This document shows positions 1-5,818 of a stretch of DNA of 5,818 nt, one piece after another (position 1 is the first letter of the stretch; every line of letters starts with the position of its first letter). Origin of the DNA: Paracoccaceae bacterium (GTDB lineage Bacteria > Pseudomonadota > Alphaproteobacteria > Rhodobacterales > Rhodobacteraceae); the NCBI GenBank assembly GCA_902525995.1, contig CABZJG010000121.1, positions 1 to 5,818 of the forward strand. Direction: 5' to 3'. Under the pieces are notes generated by a model. That model was not told where the DNA came from, did no database searches, and was given only the letters and a program-made list of their open reading frames with translations. The position numbers were made by a program, and so were the translations under genes.

Positions 1-665
1 CGGCCGCTGACAAAACAGGCCAGATGTTCGGCATGGGTGCCGATATCAGCCACCGTAAAGCTGGGGCCCGAACGGGCACTGTCCAAGCGCCAGGCCATAT
101 TTTCATCCTCGCCGCTTAGGTCTATGGCCCAATCCTGAAAATATTCCACATGCACCTGACGCAACTCGCCCAGATCGCCGGCCTCGACCATCGCTTTGGC
201 CTGCCGCACCATCGGATGGCTGGCATAGGCATAGGCCAGCCCGAAAAACACGCCAGACCGTTGCTGCGCGGCTTGCAATTCAGCCACCTCTGACAGCGCG
301 GCGGTCAGAGGTTTTTCGCAGATGATATCAATGCCCTGCTCCATAAAGACCAAGGCCACCGGCGCATGAAGATTGTTTGGCGTGACAATCGCCACCGCAT
401 CAATGCCGTCATCGCGCTGGGCTTCGGCTGCCGCCATGGCGCGATAATCGCTATAGCAGCGCTCAGGCGCCAGCTGCCAGCGCGCAGCGCTGGTTTTGGC
501 GCGCTCGGGATTTGAGGACAAAGCCCCCGCCACCACATCCCAGCGGTTCGACAGCCGCGCGCCATTGGCGTGCACTTCGCCAATCAATCCAGTGCCCCCG
601 CCCACAAGTCCAAGCCGCAAACGGCGCTGGTCGGCGAAATATGGTCGAAGCGGTTCTACGGGCAT
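1..665 (-). CDS. Gfo/Idh/MocA-family oxidoreductase, C-terminus cut off by window edge (probable inositol/sugar dehydrogenase)
   Basis: This is a probable NAD(P)-dependent cytoplasmic dehydrogenase of a cyclic polyol or sugar. The frame is open from an ATG at 665 through base 1, giving 221 residues; the family is usually about 350-390, so the last third is outside the window. Residues 18-32 form a Rossmann nucleotide loop (GLVGGGTGLIGEVHA), followed by VAGALSSNPERA (45-56) and TPNN (95-98). The catalytic-lysine motif CEKPL has Lys118. The substrate-domain motif DIGTH supplies Asp207 and His211, the pair expected in IolG-like enzymes. The start is backed by AGGAGA at 671-676, 5 bases before the ATG, and lies 15 bp after the iolB stop, so it is probably co-transcribed and translated with iolB. 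It belongs to a different subgroup from the oxidoreductase at 1487-2599. Family is certain. The substrate (myo-, scyllo- or another inositol, or a glycoside) is inference from context. Confidence 0.9.
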   Translation of the reverse strand, partial: MPVEPLRPYFADQRRLRLGLVGGGTGLIGEVHANGARLSNRWDVVAGALSSNPERAKTSAARWQLAPERCYSDYRAMAAAEAQRDDGIDAVAIVTPNNLHAPVALVFMEQGIDIICEKPLTAALSEVAELQAAQQRSGVFFGLAYAYASHPMVRQAKAMVEAGDLGELRQVHVEYFQDWAIDLSGEDENMAWRLDSARSGPSFTVADIGTHAEHLACFVSG

Positions 666-680
666 CACGCTCTCCTACAT

Positions 681-1490
681 TCAGCGCAGATCGCGCTGGT
701 AAATCCAGTCATGATCCGGATCATTGACAAACCGCCATTTGCGCAGCGGTCCGGCCATCACGTTCAGGTAATACATCTCATAACCATAGGGCGCGCCGCA
801 CGGATGATGCCCTTTGGGCACCAGAACCACATCGCCGTCTTTAACGGCCATGGTTTCATCCAAACTGCCATCTTCGGTGTAGACCCGCTGCACCCCAAAC
901 CCCTGCGCCGGATTTAGGCGGTGGTAATAGGTTTCCTCAAGATAGGTGATATTGGGATAGTCATCCACGTCATGGCGGTGCGAAGGATAAGACGACCAGT
1001 TGCCCTGAGGGGTAAACACCTCGGTCACCAACAGGCTGCTGGCCACATCACGGCCCTCCATGGCGATATTATTGATAAAACGGGTGTTGGCCCCTTGGCC
1101 GCGCTGCATGCTTTCGATGCCCTCAGGGCCAAGCCGCGTCACCGGATAATCGCCAATGGCGGGCGCTGCGCAGACCGCAAGAACGCAGTCAGTGGTGGCC
1201 TGCGCCGACCAGTCGGTGCGGCCCGGCACATAAAGCGCATGGGGCGGTTTTTTTTCAAACACCGACAGGCGCGCGCCCATTTCGCCAAAGCTCTGCCCAC
1301 CTGCGGTGATCTCGGCCTTGCCTTCCACCAGCACCAAAATGACTTCGGTCTCTGCGGTATGCTCGGCCACCTGATCGCCGGGTTTCAGACGGTAAAGACC
1401 AAAGCCCACATAGGACCACCCGGCCGAGGCCGGCGTGATATCATAAAGCTTGCCATAATCTCCCTTTGGGGTGAGATGAAGATCGCTCAT
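681..1490 (-). CDS. iolB: 5-deoxy-glucuronate isomerase IolB
   Basis: IolB isomerises 5-deoxy-D-glucuronate to 2-deoxy-5-keto-D-gluconate in cytoplasmic myo-inositol catabolism, directly after the IolD reaction. The 269 residues match the usual family length. The protein is a two-part cupin. Family hallmarks are SSYPSHRHD (166-174; His171 and His173), YLEETYYHR (183-191; Glu185/Glu186), PKGHHP (225-230) and the C-terminal block GYEMYYLNVMAGP (236-248). These supply the His/Glu metal ligands expected of the cupin site. The ATG at 1490 overlaps the upstream stop as ATGA, and GGAG (1499-1502) lies 8 bases before it, so translational coupling to the preceding dehydrogenase is likely. Codons for residues 79-81 form a run of eight A on the coding strand (1248-1255), a possible slippage site. 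The frame is intact as given. Assignment is confident from sequence pattern and from iolD nearby. Confidence 0.96.
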   Translation of the reverse strand: MSDLHLTPKGDYGKLYDITPASAGWSYVGFGLYRLKPGDQVAEHTAETEVILVLVEGKAEITAGGQSFGEMGARLSVFEKKPPHALYVPGRTDWSAQATTDCVLAVCAAPAIGDYPVTRLGPEGIESMQRGQGANTRFINNIAMEGRDVASSLLVTEVFTPQGNWSSYPSHRHDVDDYPNITYLEETYYHRLNPAQGFGVQRVYTEDGSLDETMAVKDGDVVLVPKGHHPCGAPYGYEMYYLNVMAGPLRKWRFVNDPDHDWIYQRDLR

Positions 1491-2599
1491 ACCGCCGGCT
1501 CCGTTTTAATCCATTGCCTTTCAGCAGATGAGGTTTGTATTGCCTCAACGAGGCTTTGAATGCGCCATCCGGCGCGAAAGTTAAAAGGCTCGGGCGCGTC
1601 ACCAGCGATGGCTTTGGCAAAGCCCGCAATTTCAATTGCCTTAAGATCGTTAAAGCCGATCTGATGCCCCGGCGCGACACAAAACTCACCATAGGGGAAG
1701 TGATCCGGCCCCGCTTCGATCCGGCGAAACCCGCGCCGGCCTTTGGCATCTGAAGAGCTGAAAAAATGCAGCTCGTTAAAGCGCTCTTGGGAAAAATGCA
1801 GCGCTCCTTTTGAGCCATAGACCTCAAAGTCATGCTGCATGGTGCGGCCGCTTGCGCACCAGTTGGCCTCAATGCTGCCGCTGACGCCACTGGCAAATTT
1901 CACGATGCTCTGGGTGGTATCATCCACAGTTATATCGCGCAGGTTACCCGCGCTGTCGCGCCGTGTGGGGATCAAGGTCTGGCAATGGCCAAACACCGAT
2001 GCAATCGGGCCAAGCAAAAACTCGGCCGTGGCCAGCGCATGGCTGCCAATATCCGCCAGCGCGCCGCCGCCTGCCGGATCATGACGAAAACTATAAGGCG
2101 CGGCGGGATCGGCCATGTAATCTTCAGCATGGACACCCCGATAGGAATAGATTTCACCAAGCTCGCCCTCGGCAATCATTTGCCGCGCCAGTGCCAGCAT
2201 CGGGTTCATCAGGTAATTGAAACCCACCTGTGTTTTGACCCCTGCGGCCTCGGCAGCTTCGGTCATTTCCAGCGCATCCTTGGCCAGAGGCGCAAGCGGT
2301 TTTTCGCAATAGACATGCTTTCCGGCGGCAATCGCGGCCAGTGCCATTTCTTTGTGCAAAGCATTGGGCGCGGTGATATCCACCAGGCCAATGTGCGGAT
2401 CATCGATCAGGTCGCGCCAGTTTGCTGTGGCGCGTTTAAACCCAAAACCCTGCCGCGCCGCTTCAGCCAATGGCAGATTTGCATCAGCAATCAGATCCAT
2501 GTCAAACCGGACCGGCAGGTCAAACACTTTTTCGGCGGTGGCAAAGCCATAGACATGCGCCTTGCCCATAAACCCCGATCCAATTAAACCTAATTTCAC
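1487..2599 (-). CDS. Gfo/Idh/MocA-family oxidoreductase, probable inositol dehydrogenase
   Basis: This is a complete 370-residue NAD(P)-dependent dehydrogenase of normal family length. The N-terminal Rossmann fold starts at once with LGLIGSGFMG (3-12), followed by ITAPNALHKEMALAAIAAGKHVYCEKPL (75-102, split here by motif), with Lys100 as the expected catalytic lysine. The C-terminal substrate domain has GGGALADIGSHA (178-189), giving Asp183 and His187 in the same D-x3-H arrangement as IolG. The start is GTG at 2599, chosen because the nucleotide-binding motif begins two residues later and AGGGG sits 7 bases upstream. It follows the hydroxyacid dehydrogenase stop by 13 bp, and its own TGA overlaps the iolB ATG. 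Context points to oxidation of an inositol to an inosose, but myo-, scyllo- and chiro-inositol dehydrogenases cannot be told apart by eye. An oxidoreductase for another sugar of the cluster is the main alternative, so no gene symbol is given. Confidence 0.93.
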   Translation of the reverse strand: MKLGLIGSGFMGKAHVYGFATAEKVFDLPVRFDMDLIADANLPLAEAARQGFGFKRATANWRDLIDDPHIGLVDITAPNALHKEMALAAIAAGKHVYCEKPLAPLAKDALEMTEAAEAAGVKTQVGFNYLMNPMLALARQMIAEGELGEIYSYRGVHAEDYMADPAAPYSFRHDPAGGGALADIGSHALATAEFLLGPIASVFGHCQTLIPTRRDSAGNLRDITVDDTTQSIVKFASGVSGSIEANWCASGRTMQHDFEVYGSKGALHFSQERFNELHFFSSSDAKGRRGFRRIEAGPDHFPYGEFCVAPGHQIGFNDLKAIEIAGFAKAIAGDAPEPFNFRAGWRIQSLVEAIQTSSAERQWIKTEPAV

Positions 2600-2612
2600 G
2601 CCGTTGCCCCTT

Positions 2613-3560
2613 TTACTTTACCAAGTTCACACATAACGCCGGATCCAGTTGGCCTGCGAAATAATCAAGCACATTTTGCACCGACACCCGCGCCATACGG
2701 GCCGCACATTCTTCGGTCAGACCAGCTGAATGCGGGGTAACAATAGCGTTTTGCAAGCCTAAAAACGGATGCGCATCACCGGGCGGTTCATCGGCCAGAA
2801 CATCAAGCCCGACCGCCCCGATGCGGCCCTGTTGCAAACGCTCCAAAAGCGCCGGTTCATCAATCAGGCCGCCGCGGGCGGTGTTTACGATCACCGCATG
2901 GCTGGGCAGCAGATCAAGCGCATCGGCGCCCAGAACCGGAGCGTCTGAATTTGGCATATGCAGCGAAACGCAATCCGCTTTCGGCAGAACTTCGGCCAAT
3001 GTCGCAACCCGCTGCGCGCCGTCAAACCCGCCCTTTGGCACAAACGGATCATAGGCCAGAACCCGCATGCCGAACGCGCTGGCCAGTTCCGCAAGCCGGC
3101 GGCCAATGCGGCCATAACCGATAATCAGCAGGGTTTTGCCGTCGACCTCTTGCGGCTCAAAGGCATTGCGATGGGCCCAGTCACCCGCGCGCAGGGCAAC
3201 GACAGATTTCACCAGCCGCCGCGATGCAGCCAAAAGCAGCATCATCGCGTGTTCGGCCACAGTGCGTGAATTGACATCCCCAACAATGGCCAGTGGTATC
3301 TTGCGCCCGGCCAAAGCCGCCGTATCGACGGCGTCATAGCCCACGCCGTGGCGTGATACGATCTGCAAGTTTGGCGCGGCGGCAATGTCCACATCGCGCA
3401 ACGGCTGGGTGCGCAGCACCAAGCCTTCGGCGCGCGGTAACACCTTTAGATAAGCGCTGGGGTCCGCATCGGGCACATAGTCATAACTGACCCCTGCGGC
3501 CTGATCCAGTAGCGCAAGACCGGCCTCATGTAATTTGCCGGCCACAACGATTTGGGGCAT
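2613..3560 (-). CDS. D-2-hydroxyacid dehydrogenase (hydroxypyruvate/glyoxylate reductase or phosphoglycerate dehydrogenase-like)
   Basis: This NAD(P)-dependent enzyme interconverts a 2-keto acid and a D-2-hydroxyacid. It has 315 residues from the ATG. Numbering from that Met, the substrate-domain signature RHGVGYDAVD is at 70-79 and NSRTVAEHAMMLLLAASR at 97-114. The dinucleotide loop GYGRIG is at 148-153. The catalytic triad is Arg229 (NTARGG), Glu258 (ADEPP) and His277 (TPHSAG). No C-terminal ACT domain is present, so it is not a full-length regulated serine-pathway SerA. The ATG at 3560 shares one base with the aldolase stop (TGATG), implying coupling; a TTG three bases earlier (3563) would add one Met and is less likely. 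Only a weak G-run precedes the start. It is not a standard inositol enzyme. Pairing with an aldolase suggests it reduces a 2-keto cleavage product such as hydroxypyruvate, or oxidises a sugar acid; this is inference. Confidence 0.93.
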   Translation of the reverse strand: MPQIVVAGKLHEAGLALLDQAAGVSYDYVPDADPSAYLKVLPRAEGLVLRTQPLRDVDIAAAPNLQIVSRHGVGYDAVDTAALAGRKIPLAIVGDVNSRTVAEHAMMLLLAASRRLVKSVVALRAGDWAHRNAFEPQEVDGKTLLIIGYGRIGRRLAELASAFGMRVLAYDPFVPKGGFDGAQRVATLAEVLPKADCVSLHMPNSDAPVLGADALDLLPSHAVIVNTARGGLIDEPALLERLQQGRIGAVGLDVLADEPPGDAHPFLGLQNAIVTPHSAGLTEECAARMARVSVQNVLDYFAGQLDPALCVNLVK

Positions 3561-4381
3561 CAATACCCCCCGCTGCTGTTTGGCGTTTCAGGATCGGTGG
3601 ATTGACCAAGAAGCGAGCGCACCGCACGCAGATTGCTGGCAGCAGCGCCGGACAAAAAGGCCACATCCCCGGACATGGTTACCATGTCAAAGCCCCACCC
3701 AACCGCCTTGGCGGCGTATTCTGCGGTGCCGCAATGCAGCCCTGCGCGAATGCCCGCCGCTTTGGCAGCGGCAAGTATTTTTTTGATCACCGCAACTATC
3801 TCGGGCTCACTGCGATCAAAGCCCGGCGGCAACGCGCCATTGCTGACCCCAAGGGTTAAATCCGCCGGACCAATGTAAATGCCGTCCAGCCCTGGCGTTT
3901 GGCAAATCGCATCGACATTTTCCACCGCTTCGGCGGTTTCGATCATCGCAATGGCCAGAACCGTCTCATTGGCTTCACTGGCATAATTGCTACCACCGCT
4001 TGAGATTTTAGCCCGTGTCGGGCCAAAACTGCGGCTGCCCAGCGGCGGATAACGCATGGCCTCAACCAGTTGCGCCGCCTGCTCGGGGCGATTGACCATC
4101 GGGCATATGATCCCGTAAGCGCCGCCATCGAGCATTTTCATGATAGTGCCCGGATCCAGCCATGGCACCCGCGCCAAAGGGGTTACACCACTTGCCCGCA
4201 GGGCTTGCAGCATGGGTTTGGCATCGCTGTAGTCTAAAAATCCGTGTTGCAAATCAATGGTTAGACTATCAAAGCCCTGCTCGGCCATAATCTCGGCGGT
4301 AAAGGCATTGCCAATGGACAGCCACCCGTTCACTGTGGGTTCGCCGTTTTGCCATTTGGTCTTTAATTTATTTGGTATCAT
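3560..4381 (-). CDS. HpcH/HpaI-family class II aldolase (2-keto-acid aldolase)
   Basis: Members of this family are metal-dependent TIM-barrel aldolases that reversibly cleave 4-hydroxy-2-keto acids to a 2-keto acid (usually pyruvate) and an aldehyde. The 273 residues contain the family blocks in order: DLQHGFLDY (43-51), ARVPW (70-74), ICPMVNRPEQA (92-102), YPPLGSRSFGP (111-121), AMIETAEAVENVD (145-157) and GIYIGPADL (167-175). Candidate catalytic and metal residues are His46, Arg71, Glu148 and Asp174, aligning well with the known HpaI set. A tail rich in Ser, Pro and Gly (260-273) extends past the barrel. It is the first gene of the minus-strand operon. The ATG at 4381 is preceded by GTGAG, a weak ribosome site. 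It is not the class II fructose-bisphosphate-aldolase type (IolJ) of the standard pathway, so its substrate is unknown; a 2-keto-3-deoxy or 3-hydroxy-2-keto sugar acid is plausible. Confidence 0.93.
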   Translation of the reverse strand: MIPNKLKTKWQNGEPTVNGWLSIGNAFTAEIMAEQGFDSLTIDLQHGFLDYSDAKPMLQALRASGVTPLARVPWLDPGTIMKMLDGGAYGIICPMVNRPEQAAQLVEAMRYPPLGSRSFGPTRAKISSGGSNYASEANETVLAIAMIETAEAVENVDAICQTPGLDGIYIGPADLTLGVSNGALPPGFDRSEPEIVAVIKKILAAAKAAGIRAGLHCGTAEYAAKAVGWGFDMVTMSGDVAFLSGAAASNLRAVRSLLGQSTDPETPNSSGGY

Positions 4382-4399
4382 ACGCGCTCACATAGCTTT

Positions 4400-4417
4400 T
4401 TTGCAACCGGTTGCAAA
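4400..4417. promoter_or_regulatory. Perfect 18-bp palindromic operator, LacI-family type
   Basis: TTTGCAACCGGTTGCAAA is exactly self-complementary, centred between 4408 and 4409. An even-length palindrome with a central CG step and A/T-ended arms is the usual form of a LacI-family repressor site. It lies in the divergent region, 18 bp before the aldolase start. Its right arm coincides with a candidate -35 for iolD. A half-site with the same TTGCAAC core lies at 4452-4458, 51 bp (about five helical turns) from the matching arm. The palindrome is seen directly; the regulator family and control of both operons are inferred. No regulator gene is in the window. Confidence 0.75.
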
Positions 4418-4439
4418 GTGTTCTTTCAATTCATATCAA
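4411..4439 (+). promoter_or_regulatory. Candidate sigma70-type promoter for iolD
   Basis: TTGCAA (4411-4416), the right arm of the operator, is followed after exactly 17 bases by TATCAA (4434-4439); both hexamers match four of six consensus bases. Initiation would be near 4446, giving a leader of roughly 120 bases that includes the inverted repeat at 4483-4529. A competing -10-like TATATT lies at 4448-4453 but has a poorer -35. Repressor binding at the palindrome would cover this -35. Confidence 0.3.
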
Positions 4440-4457
4440 ACCCTGTTTATATTGCAA
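4430..4457 (-). promoter_or_regulatory. Candidate sigma70-type promoter for the aldolase-to-iolB operon
   Basis: On the minus strand, TTGCAA (4457-4452) is followed after 16 bases by TATGAA (4435-4430), each matching four of six consensus bases. Initiation would fall near 4423, leaving a leader of about 40 bases, with the palindromic operator centred about 15 bases downstream of it, in a position to block the polymerase. This is weak consensus evidence, supported mainly by position. Confidence 0.3.
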
Positions 4458-4464
4458 CTGATCT

Positions 4465-4475
4465 GGGAAATTCCC
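4465..4475. promoter_or_regulatory. Short palindrome GGGAA-A-TTCCC, possible second regulator site
   Basis: Five-base arms (4465-4469 and 4471-4475) flank one central base. Sites with GGAA and TTCC arms are described for the RpiR-type inositol repressor IolR of Sinorhizobium meliloti, but with a longer spacer as I recall, so spacing here does not match. An 11-bp site of this kind can occur by chance; it is recorded because it lies between the candidate promoters and iolD. Confidence 0.2.
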
Positions 4476-4482
4476 TTGAAAA

Positions 4483-4529
4483 TTTGCGCCACTGCCTGAC
4501 CTGTCAGGGGAAGGGCAGTCCTGCGCAAA
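4483..4529 (+). promoter_or_regulatory. Nested inverted repeat / predicted hairpin in the iolD leader
   Basis: Three sets of arms nest in 47 bases. TTTGCGC (4483-4489) pairs with GCGCAAA (4523-4529), ACTGCC (4491-4496) with GGCAGT (4514-4519), and TGAC (4497-4500) with GTCA (4503-4506). The last can extend to CCTGAC/GTCAGG as an alternative that competes with the middle stem. A seven-base purine bulge (4507-4513) and a small internal loop interrupt the stem. It ends 24 bases before the iolD ribosome site (GGGAGG, 4554-4559), so it does not itself hide that site. It could be a leader RNA structure or a protein-binding inverted repeat. There is no T-run after it, so it is not an ordinary terminator of plus-strand transcription. 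Confidence 0.5.
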
Positions 4530-4564
4530 CCACGGAAATTATGGCAGGACCACGGGAGGGTGAT

Positions 4565-5818
4565 ATGGCCAAAGGCTTTGTTCGATTGACGATGGCACAG
4601 GCACTGGTGCGCTATCTGTGCAACCAGTTTACCGAAATTGACGGCGAGCGTGTTCCGCTTTTTGCCGGCGTCTTTGGCATTTTCGGCCATGGCAATGTGA
4701 CCTGTCTGGCCGAAGCTTTGGAAGCGGTTCAAGACACTTTGCCAACCTGGCGCGGGCAGAACGAGCAATCCATGGCTTTGGCCGCCATCGGCTATGCCAA
4801 GGCCAAGCGGCGGCGGCAATTGATGATCGCCACCTCATCGGTTGGCCCCGGGGCCACCAATATGGTCACCGCCGCGGGCGTGGCCCATTCCAACCGCCTT
4901 CCGGTGCTGCTGATCTCGGGCGATACATTTTCCAACCGCCGCCCGGATCCGGTGCTGCAGCAGGTCGAGCATTTCAACAACCCGACCCTGACGGTCAATG
5001 AAAGCTTTAAGGCCGTGACCCGCTATTGGGACCGGATCACCCATCCCGAACAGATTATTTCATCCCTGCCGCAGGCAATAGCTGCGATGCTTGATCCGGC
5101 CGATTGCGGACCGGCCTTTATCGGGCTGTGTCAGGACACGCAGGAAATTGCCTTTGATTACCCCGAGGCGTTTTTTGAACCCACGGTGCACCATATCCCG
5201 CGCCCGCGCCCCGATCTGCAGCAACTGGCCAAAGCCATCGCCGCGCTGAAAGCGGCCAAACGGCCACTGATCATTTCGGGCGGCGGCGTGCGCTATTCTT
5301 TGGCCGAAGACATACTGGGCGATTTTGCCAAGGCGCGCGGTATTCCGCTGTGTGAAACCATCGCTGGCAAAGGCGCGGTGGTGCATGAGCACCCCGCTTA
5401 TGTGGGCGGCATTGGCGTGACCGGATCATCCTCGGCCAATGCCATGGCCGCCGAGGCGGATGTGATTTTATCCATCGGCACCAGATTGCAGGATTTCACC
5501 ACCGGCTCATGGAGCAGCTTTCAGCCCGATGCACAGTTTATTTCCATCAACGCAGCGCGCTTTGATGCGACCAAGCACCGCGCCATTTCGGTGGTGGGCG
5601 ATGCGCGCGAAACCCTGCGCGAGCTTGAGGCAGCCTTGGGCGACTGGACAGCGCCAAGCAGCTGGATGGCCAAGGGGCGCGATGAGATGGCCAAATGGAA
5701 CGCGCAGCTTGATGAGCTGCAAGCGCCAAGCAATGCCCATGTGCCCTCTTATGCACAGGTGATCAAAGTCATTCAGGACAATGCCAAAACCAATGATCTG
5801 GTGATCACTGCAGCCGGA
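4565..5818 (+). CDS. iolD: 3D-(3,5/4)-trihydroxycyclohexane-1,2-dione acylhydrolase (decyclizing) IolD, C-terminus cut off
   Basis: IolD is a cytoplasmic thiamine-diphosphate enzyme that hydrolytically opens the inositol-derived ring dione to 5-deoxy-D-glucuronate, the substrate of IolB. The window holds 418 codons; the family is about 610-640 residues, so the C-terminal pyrophosphate-binding domain is mostly missing. The N-terminal domain shows FAGVFGIFGHGNVTCL (33-48), RGQNEQSMA (63-71) with Glu67 as the expected cofactor-activating glutamate, TSSVGPGATNMVTAAGVAHS (90-109) and LISGDTFSNRRPDPVLQQVE (116-135). The central domain follows with RPLIISGGGVRYS (233-245) and DVILSIGTRLQDFTTGS (299-315). 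The ATG at 4565 is set by GGGAGG (4554-4559) and by the family-typical opening RLTMAQALVRYL. It is transcribed divergently from the iolB operon and shares its control region; iolE or iolC may follow beyond the edge, but that is not visible. The frame is unbroken. Confidence 0.97.
   Translation, partial: MAKGFVRLTMAQALVRYLCNQFTEIDGERVPLFAGVFGIFGHGNVTCLAEALEAVQDTLPTWRGQNEQSMALAAIGYAKAKRRRQLMIATSSVGPGATNMVTAAGVAHSNRLPVLLISGDTFSNRRPDPVLQQVEHFNNPTLTVNESFKAVTRYWDRITHPEQIISSLPQAIAAMLDPADCGPAFIGLCQDTQEIAFDYPEAFFEPTVHHIPRPRPDLQQLAKAIAALKAAKRPLIISGGGVRYSLAEDILGDFAKARGIPLCETIAGKGAVVHEHPAYVGGIGVTGSSSANAMAAEADVILSIGTRLQDFTTGSWSSFQPDAQFISINAARFDATKHRAISVVGDARETLRELEAALGDWTAPSSWMAKGRDEMAKWNAQLDELQAPSNAHVPSYAQVIKVIQDNAKTNDLVITAAG

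Noticed and set aside
921..1559. Plus-strand open frame (212 codons) antisense to iolB
   Set aside because: Same reasoning: a shadow of iolB codon bias, no recognisable motif and no ribosome site.
310..2310. Similar short stretch GGTTTTTCGCA in two places (about 310-320 and 2299-2309)
   Set aside because: It encodes the conserved Cys-Glu-Lys-Pro catalytic motif in the two oxidoreductases, so it reflects shared protein function and not a DNA repeat.
1832..2587. Long plus-strand open frame (251 codons) antisense to the oxidoreductase gene
   Set aside because: It is fully inside a confidently identified gene on the other strand. Its residue makeup (rich in Arg, His, Cys, Gly, Gln) is typical of an antisense reading of GC-rich codons, and no domain is recognisable.
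2613..3560. Calling the hydroxyacid dehydrogenase serA (biosynthetic 3-phosphoglycerate dehydrogenase)
   Set aside because: At about 315 residues it lacks the C-terminal regulatory domains of typical SerA, and it sits in a catabolic operon.
4388..4393. ATG-TGA minimal start-stop just before the aldolase start on the minus strand, and a similar ATG-TAG at 675-680 before the first oxidoreductase
   Set aside because: Six-base matches of this kind occur easily by chance, and nothing ties them to translation control. The one at 675-680 overlaps the ribosome site itself.
4483..4529. Inverted repeat read as a rho-independent terminator
   Set aside because: No T-run follows on the plus strand and only a short T stretch on the minus strand. 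A terminator there would cut off iolD from its likely promoter.

Overview
The window is a sugar-polyol catabolic locus, almost certainly a myo-inositol (or inositol-isomer) degradation cluster. It lies in an alphaproteobacterium, with a Rhodobacterales/Roseobacter-type marine bacterium the most likely source. That placement is an inference from moderately high G+C (high fifties by eye), the tightly overlapping operon style and the residue patterns of the proteins. Nothing in the sequence names a species.

Layout. Bases 1-4381 hold five co-directional minus-strand genes. In transcription order (right to left) they are: an HpcH/HpaI-family aldolase (3560-4381), a D-2-hydroxyacid dehydrogenase (2613-3560), a Gfo/Idh/MocA oxidoreductase (1487-2599), 5-deoxy-glucuronate isomerase IolB (681-1490), and a second, different Gfo/Idh/MocA oxidoreductase (665 to beyond base 1, its C-terminal part cut off). 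Junctions are a 1-base stop/start overlap, 13 bp, a 4-base ATGA overlap and 15 bp, so this is one operon. A 183-bp divergent regulatory region (4382-4564) separates it from iolD, which runs on the plus strand from 4565 past the right edge. No other stretch of more than 20 bases lacks a gene, and no RNA gene, mobile element or CRISPR array is visible.

How the genes work together. In the established pathway an inositol dehydrogenase oxidises the ring, IolE dehydrates it, IolD opens it hydrolytically to 5-deoxy-D-glucuronate, and IolB isomerises that to 2-deoxy-5-keto-D-gluconate for IolC, IolJ and IolA. The window holds IolD, IolB and two plausible inositol dehydrogenases. IolE, IolC, IolJ and IolA are not in view. 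The aldolase and hydroxyacid dehydrogenase at the head of the operon are not standard inositol enzymes and are the main metabolic puzzle here.

Regulation. The divergent region carries a perfect 18-bp palindrome of LacI-family type, TTTGCAACCGGTTGCAAA (4400-4417). It overlaps or abuts candidate promoters for both directions. A matching half-site lies 51 bp away, and a 47-base nested inverted repeat (4483-4529) sits in the likely iolD leader. A LacI-type repressor probably controls both operons, but its gene is not in the window.
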